Part shown: positions 44,612 to 52,859 of the stretch, piece after piece | Numbering within the stretch: the stretch's first letter is position 1 | How the letters are laid out: every line of letters starts with the position of its first letter | Origin: DATBJG01 sp963790545 | GTDB taxonomy: Bacteria > Acidobacteriota > Vicinamibacteria > Vicinamibacterales > JAMQPK01 | DNA: 64,000 bases | NCBI GenBank assembly: GCA_963790545.1 | Contig: CAWBPA010000017.1 | Span: 620,001 to 684,000, forward strand | Reading direction: 5' to 3' | Notes under the pieces: model-generated | Database searches by the model: none | Told to the model about the DNA's origin: nothing | The model's input: only the letters and a program-made list of their open reading frames with translations | Program-made: the position numbers and the translations under genes

Positions 44612-45010
44612 TCACGGCGTCTTGAAACGGTCGTCGACTTCGATCTGATACCCAGTGGCAAGGCGATTGGTTTCGTTCGCCATGCCAACAACGGCCATGA
44701 GCTCGGCCAGCATCGCGTCGGTCATCCCTGCCTTCCGCGCGGCAGCGGTGTGCGAGGCGATGCAGTACCCGCACTGGTTGGTCGTGCTCACGGCGAGATA
44801 CATCATTTCTTTCGTGAGCGCGTCGAGTGCGCCCGGGGCCATGATCTCCTTGATGCTCTGCCACGTGCGCCTGAGCGTCGCCGTATCGTGAGCGAGTGCC
44901 TTCCAAAAATTGTTCACCCAGTCGGTCTTCCGCGTCGCCATGATGTCGTCGTAGATGGCGCGCACCTCGGTGCTGGCATTCTCGTACTCGATGAGTCCAA
45001 GCGTCGCCAT
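44612..45010 (-). CDS. Carboxymuconolactone decarboxylase/AhpD-like protein
   Basis: A 132-residue protein of the AhpD-like superfamily, with the redox motif QCGYCIASH (Cys-x-x-Cys with downstream His) and the helix VRAIYDDIMATRKTDWVNNF. Proteins with this motif often reduce peroxides or act with peroxiredoxins; simple decarboxylases lack the Cys pair. AAGGGGGTGTCAC lies upstream of the ATG at 45008-45010. The frame is open for 58 residues further upstream but without protein character. Confidence 0.85.
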   Translation of the reverse strand: MATLGLIEYENASTEVRAIYDDIMATRKTDWVNNFWKALAHDTATLRRTWQSIKEIMAPGALDALTKEMMYLAVSTTNQCGYCIASHTAAARKAGMTDAMLAELMAVVGMANETNRLATGYQIEVDDRFKTP

Positions 45011-45262
45011 GTGACACCCCCTTGAAGCGCATCCATACGCGGGCCCTTCCGCTTCGGGACGAGTGTCCCCCACAACCAGTGAGCGGCGACGCGCGTCAGC
45101 GAGCATTCCCATCGTACTCGTGACCGGATGCGTATCGGCATCGGCGACCGAAGAAGCCATGCAACAGCTCAGATGCGAGACCAAGCGCCTGACCGTGGGA
45201 CGGGGATCGGAGCGAGGAACTGAGAAGGTGTTGCTCGAGAAGGTTGGAGGCCGGCGGACTGA

Positions 45263-45637
45263 TCAGCGGCTCATAATCTCGTCGTTCGCACGGCTCAGCG
45301 TCTGCCGCAGCAGCTCCCGATTAAGCGGTTTCGTCAGATAGTCTAGGACTCCAGCGCGCTTAGCTTTCAACACGGTTTCCAGATCGTCCACTGCGGTCGC
45401 CATGACGATCGCGGTGCGAGGCCATTTGGCGCGAATCCGCTCAACGAGCCAGAGCCCGTCGTACCGTGGCATTCTGATATCGCACAAAACAATAGCCGCT
45501 GGCTGGATGAGCATCGCCCCTAGTGCCTCAGCCGCGCTACCTGCCACCGTGACCGCGTAGCCCCAGTCTTCAAGCCAGAGCTGCAAGAACTCGCGGTCCG
45601 AAGCTTCGTCGTCCACGATGAGCACCTTGGTGGCCAT
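45263..45637 (-). CDS. Stand-alone response-regulator receiver
   Basis: A 124-residue CheY-like receiver. The acidic pair VLIVDDEAS (Asp9, Asp10), the phosphoacceptor in IVLCDIRMP (Asp53), and the C-terminal DYLTKPL (Lys) are all present. No output domain and no neighbouring kinase exist, so it must work with a distant histidine kinase or as a phosphate relay. Confidence 0.9.
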   Translation of the reverse strand: MATKVLIVDDEASDREFLQLWLEDWGYAVTVAGSAAEALGAMLIQPAAIVLCDIRMPRYDGLWLVERIRAKWPRTAIVMATAVDDLETVLKAKRAGVLDYLTKPLNRELLRQTLSRANDEIMSR

Positions 45638-45731
45638 CGTGTTGGCTATCGACCGGTAAGGACGAGACGTTCAGCGGTGTAAGTCTTACGTTGCAGGGCG
45701 TAGATTGCGGTATCGTTCCGCTACACCAATA

Positions 45732-46100
45732 TCAATCTCGTTCCTTGCCAAACGCCCCGCCGACGGGGCCTGCCGCGGGCATCGTACGTTCCGTGTAACG
45801 CGAGGCCGCCTTTTTTCGCGCACTCGACCGACTGCCTGATTTCTGCGAGCTCTGCGGCTGTACTCGGTCGGTCGGGTCGCTAGCCTCTTCAGTCGCTGAG
45901 TCTGCATCGAATGGAGGATTCTCAATGCGCTCCTGCGCTTCCTGTTCTGGCGATTCTCGATTGCTGATGCCCACTCCGCTCAGCTCACGCTCCGCCTGGA
46001 GCCAGTCGTCGAGGTCAGTGCCTCGCGTGGCACCGCGGGACTCGTAAATCTCATAGGCTCGTCGGGCAATATCTCGTTCGTCCGGTCGGCTTCGGGTCAT
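45732..46100 (-). CDS. DUF2934 protein
   Basis: A 122-residue protein. The N-terminal 40 residues are a DUF2934 domain (DERDIARRAYEIYESRGATR, DDWLQAERELSG), common in Acidobacteria and some Proteobacteria and of unknown function. The rest is a polar, disordered tail rich in Ser, Glu and Lys. AGGAGAAGACGGC precedes the ATG. It is a single gene, divergent from the DUF1326 gene. Confidence 0.88.
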   Translation of the reverse strand: MTRSRPDERDIARRAYEIYESRGATRGTDLDDWLQAERELSGVGISNRESPEQEAQERIENPPFDADSATEEASDPTDRVQPQSSQKSGSRSSARKKAASRYTERTMPAAGPVGGAFGKERD

Positions 46101-46442
46101 GCCGTCTTCTCCTGCGACAATCTCTTTGCTTTACTATTTTCTGCCCTCTCCGGACGACGCAAGACTTGCTCCACCACTCTGTTCTTTTCCTGCGCGCCTT
46201 CGAAGCCTTTTGTCAGAACAGCAAATCCGTCCATGTTCTATCTGTATCCAGCAATGTATCCGGATGCTCCATGCTGTGCCCTCGATACAGCGAATGCAAG
46301 AAGGAAGCATAAAGCACGGCTTTCTAACGCACAGAACGATATTATGGCGACACTGGACACGCGCCGTTCTAGGATCAGGCGACGAAGTTCATCGCCGGCT
46401 GCGCGAGTTCGCAGCGAGCGCGTAGGTACAAGGAGGTTGTTT
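46101..46442. other. 342-bp divergent intergenic region
   Basis: It should contain promoters for the DUF2934 gene (left) and the DUF1326 gene (right). The AT content is higher than elsewhere, but I could not fix a single promoter. No gene is seen. Confidence 0.45.
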
Positions 46443-47045
46443 ATGGCCTGGAGAGTCTCAGGACGAAGCATAGAGCTGTGCAGTTGCCAGATGCTGTGCC
46501 CGTGTTGGCTTGGTCCCGATGGAGACCCCGACCGGGGCTGGTGCGCCGGCGTCTTCGCGTTCGACATCCGGGAAGGCGAATCTGACGGCATCAAGTTGGA
46601 TGGCTCGAGAGTCGCTTTCACAGCCGAGTGGCCGGGCAATTTCTTTGCCGGCAACGGCACGTTCCGTGTGTACATCGACGAACGCGCGAGTGAGGATCAG
46701 CGCCGGGCGCTGGAGGCGATCTTCAGCGGCGGGAAAGGGGGGCACCTGGAGGGCCTCCTTGGCGCGGTGATTACGAAACGGCTGCCTGCGCAGGTCACGA
46801 AGATCGAGATTCTCTGGGGCGACAAACCGTCCCTCACCGTCGGTAGCGTCGGACGAGCCACACTTCAGCCCCTCAAGGACCCTGCTGGACGGCCAACCAA
46901 GGTGCAGGGCGCAGTCGCGCAGGCCGGGTTTCAGATCGAAAGCATGGACCTGGCCAGCAGCAAGGGGAGCCGCTGGGCCGATCCCGATATGCGCGCGTGG
47001 GAAGGCAACTCCGGCACACTCCACTCCTTCAACTGGACTGCCTAG
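46443..47045 (+). CDS. DUF1326 protein
   Basis: A 200-residue DUF1326 protein, recognised from its N-terminal ELCSCQMLCPCWLGPDGDPD (clustered Cys) and GWCAGVFAFDIREG, with a central AITKR-like segment LLGAVITKRLPAQVTKIEIL. The family is widespread and uncharacterised; the Cys cluster suggests metal binding or a thiol role. The start at ATG 46443 has AAGGAGG 6 nt upstream. It is cytoplasmic by lack of a signal. Confidence 0.85.
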   Translation: MAWRVSGRSIELCSCQMLCPCWLGPDGDPDRGWCAGVFAFDIREGESDGIKLDGSRVAFTAEWPGNFFAGNGTFRVYIDERASEDQRRALEAIFSGGKGGHLEGLLGAVITKRLPAQVTKIEILWGDKPSLTVGSVGRATLQPLKDPAGRPTKVQGAVAQAGFQIESMDLASSKGSRWADPDMRAWEGNSGTLHSFNWTA

Positions 47046-47066
47046 AACTGCAGGAACTGAGCGGGA

Positions 47067-47099
47067 ACTTCTCGCCCGCAATCGAGATCGACGTTCCCG
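47067..47099 (+). repeat. 33-bp exact copy of part of the gene at 33732
   Basis: ACTTCTCGCCCGCAATCGAG and the next 13 bases are identical to 33925-33957. In frame it would encode FSPAIEIDVP. The surrounding bases differ, so it is a relic of a duplicated or deleted paralogue. Confidence 0.6.
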
Positions 47100-47282
47100 T
47101 CCGACCTGGGTCGGGATGAGCCAGAATGTGAAGACTGTGTTCCGTCCTAGATCACGGAGGCGACGAATGGGTCGGGCGATGTCGCGCCGCCATCCGTCAC
47201 GAACAGCGTGCAGGAGAGGAGTTTAGCCCTACGTCGATATGTCCTGATGTGATCGGGCACGCAAAATGATGTACCGAGTTCC

Positions 47283-48148
47283 GTGTCTTGGCTTCTTGTC
47301 GTTCAGCCCGATTCGGTTCAAGCCGACGCGCTGCGTGAAATGCTTCGCGCGCACATATCAGAAGATGTCGTGGTCGCCGAGTCACTCGACGACGCTCTCT
47401 CCTTGATCGACCAGCGTGTTCCCGACGTTATTCTCCTGCCCCCCCTGATTCCGGTCGCCGTGGAGGACTACCTCATCGCCTATCTCGCCACCATCCCCGG
47501 TGCGGGGCATTTACAAATACTCGGGCTTCCTCGCCTCGAACGTTTTAACGACGCTATCCAGCGTATTAACGACGCTATCCAGCGTTTCAACGACTCTGTC
47601 CAGCACCGAGCTCGTTGGCTGTTCCCCTGGCGATGGCGGCAAGAGCCACGCGTCGTCGGCACGATGGGCTGCGATCCGGCAGTGTTCACTCAGGACGTAC
47701 TCACCTATCTTGCCGGCGCCAAGGCGATCAAGAAGGAGAGCGAGCTTTGCAGCGCGTATGCGGCGTTCAGCGGGAGGCCGGAACGTCGCAGGAGCCCCGA
47801 TTTGCCAACGACGAGGTGCCGTGGATTTCGGTCGCGCGCTTTGGAGGCGAGCGAGCTGCCCTGATAAATGTTTCCTCGCGAGGCGCGCTGCTGCGAACCC
47901 ACTCGCGTCCGGACCACCACTTTCTGAGGCGCTCCGATTCGAACGTGCGAGAACCTTCACGCTTGACCTTAGAACTGGCGTCGAACAGCGAGGTCCACGC
48001 CAGGGGCCGGGTCATCCGATGCGTTCCTTTGAGGACAAGCGCACGGACGCAATACGAGATTGCGTTTGCTTTTGACGATTCCGTTGGCCTCCACCTCCCT
48101 GCCACCCTGGTTCCCGCACTCTCTGGCACCGACAACGACGGCTGGTAA
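47283..48148 (+). pseudogene. Receiver-like plus PilZ-domain protein, frameshifted
   Basis: The first frame (47283 to about 47795) gives a receiver-like fold (SWLLVVQPDSVQADALREML, VPDVILLPPL), a coiled linker made of three 7-residue repeats, and a Cys-containing middle part. The second frame (from about 47795 to TAA 48146-48148) gives RFANDEVPWISVARF and a PilZ domain (AALINVSSRGALLRT, then the strand HARGRVIRCVPL). One base in the C run of AGCCCCGA near 47795 breaks the frame. PilZ domains often bind cyclic di-GMP, but the RxxxR motif is not obvious here. The start at 47283 lacks a clear ribosome site. Confidence 0.75.
47541..47603 (+). repeat. Three 21-bp tandem repeats encoding a heptad linker
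   Basis: Units start at 47541, 47562 and 47583 (CGTTTTAACGACGCTATCCAG, with variations) and encode RFNDAIQ, RINDAIQ and RFNDSVQ. The first two differ at one base pair position and the third at several. They lie in the linker of the receiver-PilZ gene. Confidence 0.85.
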
Positions 48149-48426
48149 TTGCCAGTTCCAATCAGCGTCGGGATCAACGGCACCGACCCCTACTTACAAG
48201 AAGTCCGGTAAGCTGCGTCTCAGACGTCGCGGTTGAGGTGACGGCTGTCGACCGCTCAAGGAGCACGCGCACGCGCAGCAATACCTGACGGCCATGTCCG
48301 GGGGCTGACAAGCTCAATGAAACTGGATGCGCGAGGTTGTCAGCCAAGGCCGATGCCGACACGATTAAGATGTTGTCAGACCACTCGGTCCGACTCGCGC
48401 GGATCAGCGAACGAGAGGGAGGAACG

Positions 48427-48753
48427 ATGGCGCTCTATCTGTCGAGGTTCCGTTACACGCCGGAGACGTGGGCTAGACTGATCGGCAATCCAGAAGACCG
48501 CCGAAAGGCCGCTCAGTCGTACATCGAATCGGTCGGCGGGAAGCTCCATGGATTCTGGTACGCCTTCGGCACACACGATGGCTATAACCTGTGGGAAGCC
48601 CCGGACAACGTGTCCATGGCCGCGGTTGCGCTGGCGATTAGTGGCGGAGGTGCGCTGAGCTCGTTTGAAACGACGGTCCTCATGACCGTCGACGAAGCGA
48701 TACAAGCCCTGCGCAAGGCCGAGCAGGTCCGATACCGAGCGCCTGGCGCGTAG
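48427..48753 (+). CDS. GYD-domain protein
   Basis: A 108-residue GYD domain (dimeric alpha-beta barrel). MALYLSRFRYTPETWARLI opens it and FGTHDGYNLWEAPDNVSMAA carries the GYD motif. The family is common and has no assigned reaction. GAGGGAGGAACG is just upstream of ATG 48427. It precedes the SMP-30-like gene by about 50 bp and may be co-transcribed. Confidence 0.88.
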   Translation: MALYLSRFRYTPETWARLIGNPEDRRKAAQSYIESVGGKLHGFWYAFGTHDGYNLWEAPDNVSMAAVALAISGGGALSSFETTVLMTVDEAIQALRKAEQVRYRAPGA

Positions 48754-48800
48754 CCAAGAATCGTTCAACGTTGCCCATGTTGAATTATGGAAGGACGAGC

Positions 48801-49886
48801 ATGAAATCGATAACCGCTCTCGCCGTACTCTTGGGCTGCGCTGCAGCCCTGGCTTCCGCTCAGAGTCCCTCTTCTGCGTTTCCTCGCGGCAAAAGCCTGC
48901 AGTCCTGGCAGAACCCCGGATTGCCGAGCGTCCTGGCCAAGTGCAAGACTCCTCCTCGTCCCTTTTCGATCGGTGGCGGGCAACCGGCAGCCGCCAACTC
49001 TTCCCCACCCCCGGAGCCGGCGGCGCCGCCTCCCTCGATGGAGATCCCCGGCGTGATCGCCGCAAAACAGACCTGGAAGGTGGTCTGGTCGTGGGAGGGG
49101 AATAACGCGGACGGGCCCATCGCCGGCGACGAGGGCACGCTGCTGTTCGCAAACAACGACGCAAGCAATGTCATGAAGCTCGAACCGGCGACGGGTCGAG
49201 CGACCATCCTTTACAGCGACACGAACACCGGCGGCGCGCTGTCGCGTAGCAAGAATGGGGCGCTGTTCCTCGCTTCGCGCGGATTGAACGCGGCCATCAT
49301 CCAACTGGAGCCGCAGCGCAAAGTGTTCGCGAGCACATTCAAGGGCGAGCCACTCGAGTGCGTCGGCGGCGTGCTGAACGACCTCAGCGCCGACAGCCGT
49401 GGCGGGGTTTACTTGTCGATTTCGGGGGCCGGGGTGTTCTACGCCAATCCGAAGGGCGTCGTATCGCAGTATGGCGAAGGGGTCCAAGGCGCCAACGGCA
49501 TCATCCTGAGCCCCGACGAGAAGACCCTCTACGTCACGAACGGCCCCGTGCTGGTGGCCTTCGACGTGCGGCCGGACGGCTCGCTGACCAACCAACGTGA
49601 ATTCGGCAAGCTACACGGTGGTCAAGGCGGCGACGGCTCAGCCGTCGATACGGAAGGGCGAGTATATGTGGCCACGGGTGCCTCCGTGGACGTCTTCGCG
49701 CCGACCGGGAATTTCCTCGGCAGCATTCCCGGGCCGCAGGGGTTGCATGGTACGGCCTTTGGCGGCAAGGACAAGAAGACACTGTTCGGCATCGTCTTTT
49801 ACGGCGCGTGGGGCACGCCGAGCGCCAGAAACCGAGTCATCGCGATTCCTACGATCGCACAGGGCCATACGGGGCGAGCGAAGTAG
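48801..49886 (+). CDS. Secreted SMP-30/gluconolactonase-like beta-propeller
   Basis: A 361-residue protein with a signal peptide (LLGCAAALASAQ), a Pro-rich spacer (SSPPPEPAAPPPS) and a six-bladed propeller of the SMP-30/gluconolactonase type (ADSRGGVYLSISGAGVFYAN, NGIILSPDEKTLYVTNGPVL, VDTEGRVYVATGASVDVF). Relatives hydrolyse lactones with a bound divalent ion; the Asn/Asp ligands fit the NGIILSPDE and NGP motifs. Its substrate is unknown. AAGGACGAGC precedes ATG 48801. Confidence 0.88.
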   Translation: MKSITALAVLLGCAAALASAQSPSSAFPRGKSLQSWQNPGLPSVLAKCKTPPRPFSIGGGQPAAANSSPPPEPAAPPPSMEIPGVIAAKQTWKVVWSWEGNNADGPIAGDEGTLLFANNDASNVMKLEPATGRATILYSDTNTGGALSRSKNGALFLASRGLNAAIIQLEPQRKVFASTFKGEPLECVGGVLNDLSADSRGGVYLSISGAGVFYANPKGVVSQYGEGVQGANGIILSPDEKTLYVTNGPVLVAFDVRPDGSLTNQREFGKLHGGQGGDGSAVDTEGRVYVATGASVDVFAPTGNFLGSIPGPQGLHGTAFGGKDKKTLFGIVFYGAWGTPSARNRVIAIPTIAQGHTGRAK

Positions 49887-49917
49887 TGAGCCGCGTGGAT
49901 CACAGGCTGCGTGGACG

Positions 49918-50226
49918 TCAGGGTGAATCTGGCTCAGGAATCGCTATCGTGTCAGCGTTGAGTGTTGGCCGCGGCTTGCGCGGCGCCAAGATAAGCGAAT
50001 CGCGGTCACCGGGTTCTGGGCGTTGGTCTGGGCCTTTGTCCGGACCATGCAAGGCTGCCATTTGTGGGCCGACGAAAATCAGTCCGTGTGTGGGGCACTC
50101 ATAAGTGCGGACTTCGTTGTAACCCCAGAGACCACGGAAGGTCCACGCACACAGAAAACTCAGATCTCTCTGACAATCTGGGCATACTGGCACATCGTTG
50201 CCAGGCACTCGCCATGCTTTTGGCAT
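49918..50226 (-). CDS. Hypothetical protein with zinc-ribbon-like Cys pairs
   Basis: About 102 residues from ATG 50224-50226 (the frame extends to 50277). It has VCPDCQRDLSFLCAW and, 24 residues later, YECPTHGLIFVG; CPxC followed by CPxH resembles a treble-clef or zinc ribbon. The tail is Pro/Arg-rich. No family was recognised and the ribosome site is weak, but the Cys layout argues for a real gene in what would otherwise be a 510-bp gap. Confidence 0.5.
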   Translation of the reverse strand: MPKAWRVPGNDVPVCPDCQRDLSFLCAWTFRGLWGYNEVRTYECPTHGLIFVGPQMAALHGPDKGPDQRPEPGDRDSLILAPRKPRPTLNADTIAIPEPDSP

Positions 50227-50404
50227 GACCCATTTTCGCACGAACCAGCCGCGCCGTTCGGGAAGGAACCCTTCCAACGTCCTAGCACATACTTTGCTTC
50301 ACGTTGTGAGACCCGGCCAATTTGGGTGTTTGTGGTATTGCTCGACGACATAGGAGCGGCGAGCTGTATCGCCGCACTACATGTGCCGATTTGTGGAGAG
50401 TGAT

Positions 50405-50593
50405 GTGATTCGAGTGCGACTCACGCGAAAACTGGCTTCCTGTCTGAACGGCGTCGATGTTTCCGGGTGCCGCGTGGGTGATGTGATTGAACTGCCAGAA
50501 GAGGCTGGTCGGATGCTGATCGCGGAAGGATGGGCGGATACAGTCATCGACAATCCTCTACCGAAGACCCGGCCCGCCATCTCACCTACTTAG
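50405..50593 (+). CDS. Small conserved hypothetical protein
   Basis: A 62-residue protein from GTG 50405, with GGAGAG upstream. IRVRLTRKLASCLNGVDVSG and GDVIELPEEAGRMLIAEGWA show the LTRKLA...GD.LELP...A..LIAEGWA pattern of a small protein that I have seen annotated as hypothetical across Acidobacteria. Its role is unknown. It could also be described as a single small barrel followed by a helix. Confidence 0.7.
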   Translation: MIRVRLTRKLASCLNGVDVSGCRVGDVIELPEEAGRMLIAEGWADTVIDNPLPKTRPAISPT

Positions 50594-50622
50594 ACCGATC
50601 GCCGCAGACGCGAAGACTCACG

Positions 50623-50769
50623 TCAGCGCTCCATCTTCACGGTCTTGACCTTTCTTCCGTTACGGTAGACATCAATGATTTCTCTGAACGATAAAGGTCG
50701 AGCCGGCACGGCCGGGCGTACCTTCAGAGACTTTTTCTTCCCGGATTGGAGAGTAACTTTCTTGGCCAC
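50623..50769 (-). CDS. Possible 48-residue basic protein
   Basis: From GTG 50767-50769 the frame reads AKKVTLQSGKKKSLKVRPAV, then a segment with FREIIDVYRNGRKVKTVKME and stops at 50623-50625. The strong Lys/Arg content and the regular amphipathic end resemble small nucleic-acid-binding proteins. No good ribosome site is seen. The remaining gap (50770-50964) shows nothing but the promoter region of the next gene. Confidence 0.35.
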   Translation of the reverse strand: MAKKVTLQSGKKKSLKVRPAVPARPLSFREIIDVYRNGRKVKTVKMER

Positions 50770-50964
50770 GCCGGATTAACCAATCCCATCACCGACCGCC
50801 GCTGGTTCACGTCGCGTACGTCGTCGTCATGAGCATGTCGCACAGTCGTCGCGATGCCAATGGCTCGAACGGGCTAAACCGGTCGTCTAGCCCGACGTCG
50901 GTGTGCCCCGGCGCCTGGAACCGCTCAACCGAGTAGCTGCGCGGCCAGAATGAGGAGGCCTGCC

Positions 50965-51831
50965 ATGAAACGGTTCGCCACAGCGTTGCTTGGTGCCGTG
51001 GTCGCCGCGCTGTCGCCGTCGCTCTCTGCGCAATGGCCGTTACATCCGGTCGACATCCCGAAAGGGCCGGACGGCAAGCCGAATCTCAGCGCGCCCGCAC
51101 CACGAACTGCCGATGGCAAGCCCGACCTGTCTGGCGTGTGGATGATCGATAACGGTCCCGAGCCGAGCGGCCCATCTGGTCGCCCTCCAAGGATGACGGG
51201 CGGTAATGCCGGGGCGGGGTTTAAAGACGGGCTGCCGTTCCAGCCGTGGGCGGCGGACCTGCAAAAGAAGCGGGCCGCAGAGATTGGTTTGAACGATCCT
51301 GATGGGCTGTGCTTGCCCCAAGGTCTGCTTCAATACCACATCGATCCGCAGCCGTTAAAGATCGTCCAGCTGCCGAAACAGATCCTCATCATTTACGAGT
51401 CGAATTACGGTCTTCGCACGATTTACCTAGACGGCCGGACTCTCCCCCCTCTTGGCGGGCCGCAACCCTTCTGGCACGGGTACTCCGTCGGACGATGGGA
51501 GGGCGACACGCTGGTTGTCGAGTCGAACAATTTCCGCGGCGTCGATCCGAGTGAATTTCACGGTGTCGAGCCTGACAGTTTCCATGGCGTTGGATGGCTC
51601 GATCACAGGGGCAGCCCATACACAGAGGTGATGAAGGTGACGGAACGGTTTCGGCGTGTGAACTACGGACAGCTGGACATCGAGTTCACCGTCGACGACC
51701 CGAAAGCCTATACCAGGCCCTTTACGGTCAGAATCGTCCAACGGAACGTGGCCGACGGCTCGGAGTTGATCGAATTCATCTGTCATGAGAACCAGATGTT
51801 CTTGAAACTGACCGGCCGCGCGCCTCGCTAG
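50965..51831 (+). CDS. Secreted hypothetical protein, relative of 53717-54535
   Basis: A 288-residue protein with a signal peptide (ALLGAVVAALSPSLSA). The N-terminal part repeats KPNLSAPAPRTADGKPDLSG, and the C-terminal domain has the motif FWHGYSVGRWEGDTLVVESN followed by LDHRGSPYTEVMKVTERFRR. Proteins with this SVGxWEGDTLVV motif are abundant secreted paralogues in Acidobacteria and have no known function. GGAGGCCTGCC precedes ATG 50965. The paralogue at 53717-54535 shares the second half. Confidence 0.8.
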   Translation: MKRFATALLGAVVAALSPSLSAQWPLHPVDIPKGPDGKPNLSAPAPRTADGKPDLSGVWMIDNGPEPSGPSGRPPRMTGGNAGAGFKDGLPFQPWAADLQKKRAAEIGLNDPDGLCLPQGLLQYHIDPQPLKIVQLPKQILIIYESNYGLRTIYLDGRTLPPLGGPQPFWHGYSVGRWEGDTLVVESNNFRGVDPSEFHGVEPDSFHGVGWLDHRGSPYTEVMKVTERFRRVNYGQLDIEFTVDDPKAYTRPFTVRIVQRNVADGSELIEFICHENQMFLKLTGRAPR

Positions 51832-51840
51832 ACGGTCGCG

Positions 51841-52104
51841 CTACGGCATCGCCTTCCGAACATAACCCAGGCACCAAATCAATTTGCCTCTGCCTCCGGA
51901 CTTCTCGTTCAAGCACGTTTCGACGCCGTCGAGAGACACGACCCCAAGCCATGACAACGCGATGACGGTCAGGATCGTGGCGCCAATCACAAGACCTGCT
52001 GGCTTCAGCGTGCTCTTGGCCCTGCCGCCGCCGATACGCCACACGCCCAGCGCGACGAGCACGAATCCGAGGGTACCATAGAGCCAGTAGTGGGAAGGAC
52101 TCAT
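51841..52104 (-). CDS. Small membrane protein
   Basis: An 87-residue protein with two membrane helices (YWLYGTLGFVLVALGVW and GLVIGATILTVIALSWLGVV) and a C-terminal tail with two Cys (DGVETCLNE, LIWCLGYV). The family is not recognised. The ATG at 52102-52104 has no clear ribosome site, and the frame runs further upstream without protein character. Confidence 0.45.
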   Translation of the reverse strand: MSPSHYWLYGTLGFVLVALGVWRIGGGRAKSTLKPAGLVIGATILTVIALSWLGVVSLDGVETCLNEKSGGRGKLIWCLGYVRKAMP

Positions 52105-52263
52105 GTAGAGAGTTATCGGCCCGGAACACCGCGGGGTCGCGAGCACGATAATCGTGCCCAACCTTACAGATCCGCAAAATTCTCCTCGTGCGCCATCGAA
52201 AAGTCCTTGCGGGGCTCGACTCTGGCGGAACAGATATTGCGTTCCCACGCGTGGAGGTCTGGC

Positions 52264-52830
52264 ATGCGACGAATTAGAAGGCTCTCATGGATCGCTGGTC
52301 TCTTTGCGATTTCTGTAATCGGTGCCTGTGATGATGGAGGGAAAAGCCCATTTGCACCGACAGCGCCTGGCGTTCCACCGCCAGCCACGATCAGCGGAAT
52401 TGTCAAAAACTTAGCCGCGCAATCCCCTCCCATATCGTCGTCGTTCCGCACCGCCGGCACGATAGGAATGACGGTGACCGTGGTCGGGATCAACGTTGGG
52501 ACCGTAGCCGACGCTGCAGGGCGGTTTACACTCGCTGGCGTTCGCCCGGGACCAGTTCAGCTTCAGTTCACCGGCGCCGGTGTCGACGCCGTTCTTGACC
52601 TCGAATCGGTCTTGCCCGGCGCAACAGTCAACATCGTGGTCTCCGTCGATGGATCGACCGCCGTGTTGGAGGCGAAGTCCTCGGATTCCGATGTTCCGGT
52701 CGCAGATGAAGATACTGACGATATCGACGACAGCGACGCGGACGATGAGGACGCGGACGATGCCGACGACCAGGACGATGATGACGCGGACGACGTCGAA
52801 GATGATGATGTCGATGACAACGATGACTAA
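52264..52830 (+). CDS. Lipoprotein with carboxypeptidase-regulatory-like domain and Asp-rich tail
   Basis: A 188-residue protein with a lipobox (AISVIGAC) and a carboxypeptidase-regulatory-like domain (GMTVTVVGINVGTVADAAGR, VRPGPVQLQFTGAGVDAVL). About 45 residues follow that are nearly all Asp and Glu with Ala or Val (for example DADDEDADDADDQDDDDADD). The tail should bind cations such as calcium at the outer surface. GGAGGTCTGGC precedes ATG 52264. Confidence 0.78.
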   Translation: MRRIRRLSWIAGLFAISVIGACDDGGKSPFAPTAPGVPPPATISGIVKNLAAQSPPISSSFRTAGTIGMTVTVVGINVGTVADAAGRFTLAGVRPGPVQLQFTGAGVDAVLDLESVLPGATVNIVVSVDGSTAVLEAKSSDSDVPVADEDTDDIDDSDADDEDADDADDQDDDDADDVEDDDVDDNDD

Positions 52831-52859
52831 ACCGACATCGATGTCGCGGTAGAGACTTC

